Assembly: GCA_035443945.1 (NCBI GenBank)
Contig: DAOMNQ010000007.1
Coordinates: 9,377 to 73,376 of the forward strand
DNA: 64,000 nucleotides
DNA from: CAADGN01 sp035443945
GTDB taxonomy: Bacteria > Planctomycetota > Phycisphaerae > Phycisphaerales > UBA1924
Direction: 5' to 3'
Of this stretch, positions 58,199-64,000 are shown piece after piece. The stretch's first letter is position 1, and each line of letters opens with the position of its first letter. A program made the position numbers and the translations under genes. The notes under the pieces are model-generated. The model was not told where the DNA came from and ran no database searches. It worked only from the letters and a program-made list of their open reading frames with translations.

Positions 58199-58603
58199 TC
58201 ACGACTCGCTGAGATTGAAAAAACGCTCGACACGGCAGACTCGCAGCCAGTCGCGGACGACGCGGCCGCACCGGACCTCCACGGGGATGCCGGCGCGTCG
58301 CGCCCGCTGCGCCACGGCGGAGAGCATGGCGACCGCCTTGCTGTCCGCTCTGGTCGCGCCGCTCATGTCGATCAGCAGTTCGTCCGCGCCGAGGTCGATC
58401 GCCCGACGGCAGCGCAGGTAGACGCCTTGCAGGGCGTCGTCGCGCGTCAGGTCGCCCGACGCCGCCACGACGGCGCACCGCGACGAGTTGGCTCGCTCCG
58501 GCCGTGCCTTGCCTCGGCGCGCACGCGGGCGCGATTCCCTCTCGAAGAGCCTCGACCCCGATCCGGAGTCGCCCACGCTGTTGAGACCGATCACCGCGCT
58601 CAT
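58199..58603 (-). CDS. STAS-domain protein (anti-sigma antagonist-like)
   Basis: 134 residues. GAGGGG precedes the ATG at 58603; an alternative Met at 58669 adds 22 residues. After a flexible, basic N terminus, ELLIDMSGATRADSKAVAMLSAVAQRARRAGIPVEVRCGRVVRDWLRVCRV forms a STAS fold. DMSGATRADSKAV occupies the place of the SpoIIAA phospho-Ser loop (the Ser in DSK is kept). STAS proteins bind anti-sigma kinases and switch partners by phosphorylation. No anti-sigma kinase or sigma gene is adjacent, so the partner is unknown. Confidence 0.7.
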   Translation of the reverse strand: MSAVIGLNSVGDSGSGSRLFERESRPRARRGKARPERANSSRCAVVAASGDLTRDDALQGVYLRCRRAIDLGADELLIDMSGATRADSKAVAMLSAVAQRARRAGIPVEVRCGRVVRDWLRVCRVERFFNLSES

Positions 58604-58794
58604 GCTGCCACCCCTCTGCGCGTGCCCGACTGCCGCCTCTGGTGCCACGCGTTCCACCGTGATACGCATCCGGGGCTTGTAGATAGCGGATGGCGCGCCC
58701 GCCGAGGGCCACGAAACGGCGGGTTGCACGCATGTAAGCGGCCGCTTGCGCCCGCGCGCGCCTTTTCGGACGGCTGCCGGTTACACTGCCCGCG

Positions 58795-60000
58795 ATGAAG
58801 ATTCGCCATCTTGTCATGGGCGTGCTCGTGCTGCTCGCGTTCGTGCCTGGGTGCGCGGCCGTCGCGCCCCGGCAGCCCGCTCCGGCGAGCGAGTTCCGGG
58901 GCCTGTGGGTGACGCGGTGGGACTACCGGACGCGCGAGGACGTTCGCCGGATCATGGCGGACGCGGCCTCGATCGCGACCACCGACGTGTTCTTCCAGGT
59001 GCGGGGCCAGGGCGACGCGTTCTACGTGAGTCGACTCGAAGTTTGGGGGCACGAACTTCTCGCGGACCTGCCCGGCGGCTCGACCTCGCCGGGGTTCGAT
59101 CCACTGGAGGAGGCCGTGCTGGAGGCGCACCGTCGCGGGATGCGGATTCACGCCTGGATCAACGTCTTCCCGGTGTGGAAGGGGACGACGACGCCGGAGA
59201 ACCCGCGCCACCTCTACCACGCGCGTCCGCAGTGGCGGCTGCACGACGCCGATGGCAGGCCGCAGCCGCTGAACGACCACTACGTGATTCTCAATCCGGC
59301 GCTCCCGGAGGTGCATGACCACATCGTCGAAGTGGCGCGGGACATTGTGCGCCGTTACGCCGTCGACGGCCTGCACCTCGACTACGTCCGCTTTGTCGCG
59401 GACACGATGGACGGCAGGACGCTCTACCCCGGCGACCCTCGCTCGGTTGAGATGTTCAAGGCCGCGACGGGGCGGCGCGGTGTGGAGTCGCCCGAGGACC
59501 GCGCCGCGTACCGGGAGTGGATCGCGTCGCGCATCACGGACCTTGTGCGCCGGATCGCGGGCGAGGCCGCGCTGGCCCGGCCGGGTGTCGCGCTCACGGC
59601 GGCGGTGTGGCGTCGCCCGGACCTGGCGCGCGATCAGCAGTTGCAGCAGTCGGAGGTCTGGCTGCGTGAGCGGACGCTGGCGCGGGCGATCCCGATGGTG
59701 TACACGACGGAAGACCGGCAGTTTGCCGACGACCTGCGCGCGTGGCGCGACGCCGTCCCGGGGAGGCCGATCGCGCCGGGGATCGGCTCGTTCCGGCACG
59801 CGCCCGGGCAGACGCCGCGCCAGATCGAACTCGCGGGGCTGGATCGCGGGTACTGCCTCTTCGCGTACCACGCCTTCTTCGAGAGCGCGAACCCGGAGGA
59901 GCCGAAGGACGCGGCGTCGGTCGCGAAGCGCAAGGCCCTGCGGGAGGACCTCGTCGCGTACCTGCGTCAACGCGGCGTCATCACCGAAGGCGGGCGATGA
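58795..60000 (+). CDS. GHL10/DUF187-type glycoside hydrolase lipoprotein (DigH-like)
   Basis: 401 residues. A lipobox (LLAFVPGCAAV) marks it as an exported lipoprotein. SEFRGLWVTRWDYRTREDVRRIMADAASIATTDVFFQVRGQGDAFYVS is the GHL10 opening. PGFDPLEEAVLEAHRRGMRIHAWINVFPVWKG, HYVILNPALPEVHDHIVEVARDIVRRYAVDGLHLDYVRFV and LARAIPMVYT follow. The DGLHLDYVRF strand supplies the expected catalytic acidic residues. In E. coli, DigH of this family cleaves denuded peptidoglycan glycan strands. The gene overlaps the following ROK gene by four bases. Confidence 0.82.
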   Translation: MKIRHLVMGVLVLLAFVPGCAAVAPRQPAPASEFRGLWVTRWDYRTREDVRRIMADAASIATTDVFFQVRGQGDAFYVSRLEVWGHELLADLPGGSTSPGFDPLEEAVLEAHRRGMRIHAWINVFPVWKGTTTPENPRHLYHARPQWRLHDADGRPQPLNDHYVILNPALPEVHDHIVEVARDIVRRYAVDGLHLDYVRFVADTMDGRTLYPGDPRSVEMFKAATGRRGVESPEDRAAYREWIASRITDLVRRIAGEAALARPGVALTAAVWRRPDLARDQQLQQSEVWLRERTLARAIPMVYTTEDRQFADDLRAWRDAVPGRPIAPGIGSFRHAPGQTPRQIELAGLDRGYCLFAYHAFFESANPEEPKDAASVAKRKALREDLVAYLRQRGVITEGGR

Positions 60001-60860
60001 TCACGCTCGGCCTGGACATCGGCGGCTCGAGCGTCAAGGCAGCGCTGCTGCGGGACGGGGCGACCATTGCGCTCGCGCGCAGCGCGGCCTACGAACGCCC
60101 CGGCGCCGGGCGGATTGCCTCTGCGCTGCGCGAGGCTTTCGAAGCGCTCGGGCTGCCGCCGGACGAACCTACCGAGGCTGTGGGCATTTGCGCGCCGGGC
60201 GTGCGCGAACCCGGCTCGACGGTGGTCCTTGCTTCGCTGAACCTGCCGGGGCTGGTCGGCGCGGACCTGCGAGCCCTCGCGGCGCGCACGCTCGGTGTCG
60301 CGCCGGGATCGCTGCGGCTGACGGTGACCACCGACGCGCACGCCGCCGCCATCGACGTGCAGCGGTCGCGCCGCATCGCCGGACGATTGCTTGCGATCTC
60401 GCTCGGCACCGGCGTCGGCGCGTGCGTGCTTGACGACGGGAGGCCGCTGCGCGTCACGGGCGACGGTCCGGGCTACTTCGGGCAGATCGACGTCTCTCTC
60501 GGAGACGACGCCCCGCGCGGCCCCGACGGCGCGCGCGGCACGTTCGAGGCCTACATCGGCCTGCCCGTGCTCGCAGGCCGCCTCCGCACGGACGCCATGG
60601 CCGCCTCTCTCACGCCCGACGACCCCGCCGTGCGCGCGCTCATCCGCGCCATGCGAATCGGCCACGCGATCTACCGCCCCGACGAGGTCTGGCTGCTCGG
60701 CGGTGTCGGCATCGCCCTTCGCCCGCTGCTGCCGAACCTCCGCGATCGAGTCCGCGACGGACTCACCTCGCTCGCCCGTCCCGGCTGGCGGCTCAGCGCC
60801 GGAGACGATCTGCATCACGCGGCGCGGGGCGCGTCACGGTTGGCGGTTGAGTGTGTTTGA
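59997..60860 (+). CDS. ROK-family sugar kinase
   Basis: 287 residues. MITLGLDIGGSSVKAALLRDG is the phosphate-1 motif of the ASKHA fold. VGICAPGVREPGSTVVLASLNLPGLVGADLRALAARTLG and AGRLLAISLGTGVGACVLDDGR give the phosphate-2 region (SLGTGVG), and VWLLGGVGIALRPLL the adenosine region. The usual ROK zinc-binding Cys cluster is absent, so it belongs to the metal-free group (glucokinase, N-acetylmannosamine or GlcNAc kinases). The ATG overlaps the GHL10 gene stop (ATGA), so a wall-derived amino sugar is the likely substrate (inference). Confidence 0.85.
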   Translation: MITLGLDIGGSSVKAALLRDGATIALARSAAYERPGAGRIASALREAFEALGLPPDEPTEAVGICAPGVREPGSTVVLASLNLPGLVGADLRALAARTLGVAPGSLRLTVTTDAHAAAIDVQRSRRIAGRLLAISLGTGVGACVLDDGRPLRVTGDGPGYFGQIDVSLGDDAPRGPDGARGTFEAYIGLPVLAGRLRTDAMAASLTPDDPAVRALIRAMRIGHAIYRPDEVWLLGGVGIALRPLLPNLRDRVRDGLTSLARPGWRLSAGDDLHHAARGASRLAVECV

Positions 60861-60910
60861 GAGACGAAGCGAGGCAGCGGCACGCTTCACCAGTCCACGC
60901 TCGCGAAGCG

Positions 60911-61623
60911 TCACTGCCTCCTGGCCACCGCCAGCCCCTCCCTGTTCGCGATGCACGCCGCGTGGAACCCGCTCTTCGGCCCGGCGAGCCAGCGGTTGAA
61001 GGCGTCCATCGTCGCACGATCGCGCTCGGCTTCGGGGTCCGCGTCCGGCGCATCCGTGATCCACCAGCGCGAGCCGAGGCAGTTGTCCGCGACGAGCAGC
61101 CCCCCCTGGCGCAGGAGGCGCGACGCGAGCACGGCGTAGGTCGCGTACTCGCGCTTCACCGCATCGAGGAAGACGAAGTCGAACGATCCCGGCCCGTGCT
61201 CGGAGAGCAGCCGCGCGAGCGTCTCCGCCCCCATGCTCCGGCGCAGTTCGATCCGATCCGCCATCCCAGCCCGCTCAGCATGACGAACTCGCCCTGCGCG
61301 AAGTCGGCGTGCTTCGGCTCCGGCTCGACCGTGATGAGCCGCCCGCCCGGCGCGAGGCCACGCGCTATCCATAGCGCGGAGTAGCCCCCGAGCGTGCCGA
61401 GTTCCGCAGCCAGCCGCGCCCCGCCCCCGTCCGGCCCGGCCATCGACGCCAGCAGCATCAGCAGCCGCCCCACGTCCGGCGAGACGGCGATGTCGGGCAG
61501 TCCGGCCGCGACGGCGCGCTGCCGCAGCGTCGCCAGTTGCTCGTCGATCGGCTCTCGCAGCGGGCCGAAGACCTCGCCGAGGTACGCGCACGTCGCCCGC
61601 CAACGCTCCGGCGTCATGTCCAT
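60911..61623 (-). pseudogene. SAM-dependent O-methyltransferase (class I), frameshifted
   Basis: The N-terminal half reads MDMTPERWRATCAYLGEVFGPLREPIDEQLATLRQ and RLAAELGTLGGYSALWIARGLAPGGRLITVEPEPKHADFAQGEFV, the caffeoyl-CoA/catechol O-methyltransferase family with the SAM loop. It shifts at 61281-61282. AERAGMADRIELRRSMGAETLARL ... FDFVFLDAVKREYATYAVLASRLLRQGGLLVADNCLGSRWW continues one frame away to a stop at 60911. Restoring one base (for example C in GTC-CAT) gives a normal protein of about 237 residues. The metal-binding Asp in FVFLDA is present. It sits just downstream of mgtE on the same strand. Confidence 0.78.
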
Positions 61624-61643
61624 GCTGCATCGCTCCCGCTCGC

Positions 61644-63044
61644 TCACCCCAGCGCCTCGTGCAGGAGCACGACCGCCACGGCGAAGTAGATCAGCATCCC
61701 CGAGGTGTCCATCAGCGTCGCCACCAGGGGCGTCGAGGCCACGCCGGGGTCGAAGCCCGCCCGCTTGAGGATCAGCGGCAGCAGCGAGCCGACGATCGTC
61801 CCCCACGTCACGACGCCCGTCACCGCCAGCGCGATCGTCAGCGCGATCAGGTGCATCGGCACGGACTCGTCGCCCGCGCCGACGGAGCGCCGGTAGAGGT
61901 TCCAGATCAGCACCGTCACCAGCCCCAGCGCGCCCAGCGTCCCCCCGAGCAGCAGGCCGCTGAGCAACTCGCGGCGCACGATCCTGGCCCAGTCGCCGGG
62001 CGTGACTTCGTCGAGCGCGAGGGCGCGGGTCACCAGCGTCGCCGCCTGCGAGCCGGAGTTCCCGCCGCACGAGATCACGAGCGGGATGAAGACCGCCAGC
62101 GCGGTCAGCGCGTGGATCTGGTTTTCGAAGATGCTCAGCACCGCGACGGTGAAGGTCTGCCCGATGAAGAGGGCGGCGAGCCACCCGCCGCGTTTGCGGA
62201 ACATCTCGCCCGCGCCCGTCTCCATGTACGGCTGGTCGAGCGCGGCCACGCCGCCCAACTGCTGGATGTCCTCGGTCGCCTCTTCCTCCGCCACGTCCGC
62301 CACGTCGTCGAAGGTGACGATGCCGAGCAGTTTGTCGTCCGCGTCGACGACGGGCAGCGCGGTGCGGTCGTAGCGGCCCATGACGCGCACGGCCTCTTCG
62401 CGGTCGTCGCTCGCCCGCAGCGCGGGGGGCCGCTTCTCGCACAACTCGTCGATCGGCGTCTCCGGGTCGGCCAGCAGCAGGCGGCGGATGTGCAGGTCGC
62501 CGACCAGCCGACCGTCCGGCCCCACCGCGTAGATCCAGTGGATGGTTTCCGCGTCGCGCCCGTGCTTGCGGACGTGCTCGATCGCGTGCGCTGCCGTCCA
62601 CGCCGCGTCCACGCGGACGTAGTCCGGCGTCATCATGCGCCCGACGCTCTCGGGCGGGTAGCCGAGCATGGCCTGCGTGACGCGCCGGTTTTCGGGGCTG
62701 AGGGCGTTGATGAGGCGCGTCGCAACCTCGGCCGGCAGTTCGTCGAGGAACGCGACGCGGTCGTCCGGGTCCATGTCCTCGAGCAGGCGCATGGAGCGCT
62801 CCGCGCCCAACTCCTCGATCAGCCGCTCCTGAAGGTCGCCCTCGAGATAGGTGAACGCCTCCGCCGCCACGTCGCGCTTGAGCACGCGGAAGGCCAGGGC
62901 GGCGTCCTCCGGTTCCATCTCGGTCAGCACGTCCGCCACGTCGGCCGGGTCGAGTTCGCGCAGGGCGGCCCGCAGATCGACGAACCGCCGTTCGACGATC
63001 AGTTCCTTCAGGTCCGGCGCCAGCAGGTGACCCGTGCCGCTCAT
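61644..63044 (-). CDS. mgtE: Magnesium transporter MgtE
   Basis: 466 residues. The N domain (helical repeats, LRELDPADVADVLTEMEPEDAALAFRVLKRDVAAEAFTYL), two CBS domains (GRMMTPDYVRVDAAWTAAHAIEHVRKHGRDAETIHWIYAVGPDGRLVGDLHIRRLLLADP and REEAVRVMGRYDRTALPVVDADDKLLGIVTFDDV) and the plug helix lead into five membrane helices (WLAALFIGQTFTVAVLSIFENQ, FIPLVISCGGNSGSQAATLVTRALALDEV, ..., DPGVASTPLVATLMDTSGMLIYFAVAVVLL). GNSGSQAAT and DPGVASTPLVATLMD form the pore. MgtE is a Mg2+ channel gated by cytosolic Mg2+ through the CBS domains. Confidence 0.95.
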   Translation of the reverse strand: MSGTGHLLAPDLKELIVERRFVDLRAALRELDPADVADVLTEMEPEDAALAFRVLKRDVAAEAFTYLEGDLQERLIEELGAERSMRLLEDMDPDDRVAFLDELPAEVATRLINALSPENRRVTQAMLGYPPESVGRMMTPDYVRVDAAWTAAHAIEHVRKHGRDAETIHWIYAVGPDGRLVGDLHIRRLLLADPETPIDELCEKRPPALRASDDREEAVRVMGRYDRTALPVVDADDKLLGIVTFDDVADVAEEEATEDIQQLGGVAALDQPYMETGAGEMFRKRGGWLAALFIGQTFTVAVLSIFENQIHALTALAVFIPLVISCGGNSGSQAATLVTRALALDEVTPGDWARIVRRELLSGLLLGGTLGALGLVTVLIWNLYRRSVGAGDESVPMHLIALTIALAVTGVVTWGTIVGSLLPLILKRAGFDPGVASTPLVATLMDTSGMLIYFAVAVVLLHEALG

Positions 63045-63084
63045 CGCGGGGGATGGTACCCCCCGGCCCCGCCCGCGTCGGCCA

Positions 63085-64000
63085 TCACGCCCCGGCTGTG
63101 GCCGGCGCGTGAGCCTTCGCCGGGTTCGTGCGCGCGATGATGTCGCTCACGCCCTTCTGGTTGAAGCCCTTGAAGCCGTCCTCGCGCTGGAGGTTCTCGA
63201 GGTGCGACCCCATCGCGCCATGCTTGCGGAAGTTCTCCGCCTGCGACGCGGTGATCGAGCCGTCCGCCACGAGGCCCGCGAGCCGGCGCTCGTCCACCGG
63301 CCACATCTCGGCCTCGGTGAACGCCTGGCGCAGGTACGGCAGCGTGGTGAAGGGGTCCAGCGTCCTGACCCCCCCCTCCTTCTCCAACTGTTCCTTCAGG
63401 GCGTGCCAGTCGAACTGGGCCTCGAGGTGGTGCATCCCCGCTTGCAGCATGGACTCGCCGTGCAGACGCACCCACAGGCCGATCGTCCCCGCGCCCTCGC
63501 GCTGCGGCAGCGGCTGGTGCGCGAAGTCGCCGGCGATCTCCTCCGGCCCGAGGTCCACGTCGGCGAAGACCGTGATGCCGGTCACCGGGTGCTCCAGCAC
63601 CTGCGCCCCCCAGCCGGCCTCCTCGCCCGCGTAGAACCGCTCGCGGCAGCGCAGGCCGACCTTCTCCAGCGTGGCGATCGAGAGCGTGTACGCCGCACGC
63701 CCGCAGCGGTAGGTGTGGTGGTCGTGGTTCGCCCAGCCCAGGCCCAGCGCGTCCTGCCGGAACTTCTGGAAGCGGCCCGCCTTGTTGCGGCGCATCCAGT
63801 AGTCGCGCTCGGCGGCGAAGAAGACGTCGCAGGCCCAGTCCGTGCCGAGGTCGGCGATCGCCCCGTCGAGCAGGGCGTGCAGGTGCGCGAAGCCGTCCTC
63901 GTCGCGGTCGAAGTCCCGCTCGCGCCGGCAGAGGCGGTCGAAGTGGCGCAGCGACGCCAGCCGCACGCGGGCGTCGTCCTCCGTCGGCGCGAAGCCCTGG
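63085..64000 (-). CDS. Conserved hypothetical protein (5' end outside window)
   Basis: At least 304 residues; the frame remains open to the window edge (its first residues here read QGFAPTEDDARVRLASL), so the true start is beyond 64000. Parts such as RDYWMRRNKAGRFQKFRQDALGLGWANHDHHTYRCGRAAYTLSIATLEKVGLRCRERFYAGEEAGWGAQVLEHPVTGITVFADVDLGPEEIAGDFAHQPLPQREGAGTIGLWVRLHGESMLQAGMHHLEAQFDW are well ordered but I do not recognise the family. DHHTYRC and MHHLEAQFDWH may be metal or active-site elements. The C-terminal half is helical and Lys/Glu-rich. It ends 40 bases before mgtE starts on the same strand. Confidence 0.6.
   Translation of the reverse strand, partial: QGFAPTEDDARVRLASLRHFDRLCRRERDFDRDEDGFAHLHALLDGAIADLGTDWACDVFFAAERDYWMRRNKAGRFQKFRQDALGLGWANHDHHTYRCGRAAYTLSIATLEKVGLRCRERFYAGEEAGWGAQVLEHPVTGITVFADVDLGPEEIAGDFAHQPLPQREGAGTIGLWVRLHGESMLQAGMHHLEAQFDWHALKEQLEKEGGVRTLDPFTTLPYLRQAFTEAEMWPVDERRLAGLVADGSITASQAENFRKHGAMGSHLENLQREDGFKGFNQKGVSDIIARTNPAKAHAPATAGA

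Noticed and set aside
1..64000. CRISPR arrays, integrases, transposases, rRNA genes
   Set aside because: No regularly spaced direct repeats, DDE/serine/tyrosine recombinase motifs or rRNA-like segments were seen on either strand.

Overview
The window is very GC-rich, densely coded DNA from one bacterial chromosome. It looks like a planctomycete, most probably class Phycisphaerae. The main evidence is three secreted proteins ending in the paired 'DFNGDTVVNTLDVLAFLNAYT'-type repeat and a terminal Gly-Cys-Asp (GC-type dockerin). Supporting signs are a TPR protein carrying two RNA-polymerase-alpha-CTD domains, futalosine hydrolase, an EF-P with a PGN loop, and flagellar FlgM beside a nonulosonic-acid/Maf cassette. 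No rRNA, convincing tRNA, CRISPR array, integrase or transposase is visible.

Layout. 1-0.7 kb: antitoxin/PIN pair with a frameshifted toxin. 0.7-8.7 kb: HTH membrane protein, phosphoesterase, HxlR regulator divergent from a VOC protein over a perfect palindrome, a 134-bp nested-palindrome repeat, FMN reductase, M61-like peptidase, TsaE with a fused degenerate YacG-like tail, a BFD-like protein and the TPR/alpha-CTD protein. 8.8-15 kb: MATE exporter, PdxA, GNAT, ferric-type ABC permease, futalosine hydrolase. 15-22 kb: membrane-fusion adaptor, then symporter-anmK-murQ (cell-wall recycling), then a CCA/poly(A)-polymerase-type enzyme. 22-26.7 kb: two tandem Clp-fold exported proteins and an M3 peptidase. 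26.8-30.4 kb: three GC-dockerin proteins, each followed by a terminator. 30.6-32.8 kb: a Cys-rich secreted peptide, a LolA-like membrane protein and a stand-alone C39 peptidase. 32.9-36.1 kb: PLP decarboxylase, lipoprotein, HDOD protein. 36.2-43 kb: NeuC-NeuB-NeuA plus a 1208-residue Maf-type fusion. 43-51 kb: membrane protein, SPOR-like protein, FlgM, hydrolase, nitroreductase, metallo-hydrolase, EF-P, AsmA-like protein, shikimate kinase. 51-64 kb: HEPN/MNT pair (toxin frameshifted), RsmD, P-type ATPase, FAD oxidoreductase, STAS protein, GHL10 lipoprotein plus ROK kinase, frameshifted O-methyltransferase, MgtE and a partial unknown gene.

How genes work together. NeuCBA should make a CMP-activated nonulosonate and the Maf-like protein could transfer it to flagellin; FlgM nearby fits a flagellated cell. 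The symporter, AnmK and MurQ form a peptidoglycan-sugar salvage route, echoed by the GHL10/ROK pair at 59-61 kb. The most novel-looking unit is the Cys-rich peptide/C39 cassette. The peptide has a Sec-type signal followed by a near-perfect double-glycine-type leader ending Gly-Ala, and a C39 peptidase with no transporter is encoded two genes downstream.

Caution: five genes (PIN, C39, NeuC, HEPN, O-methyltransferase) carry single frameshifts, mostly in short G/C runs. This may be real decay or indel errors in the assembly. No gene-free stretch exceeds about 300 bases.
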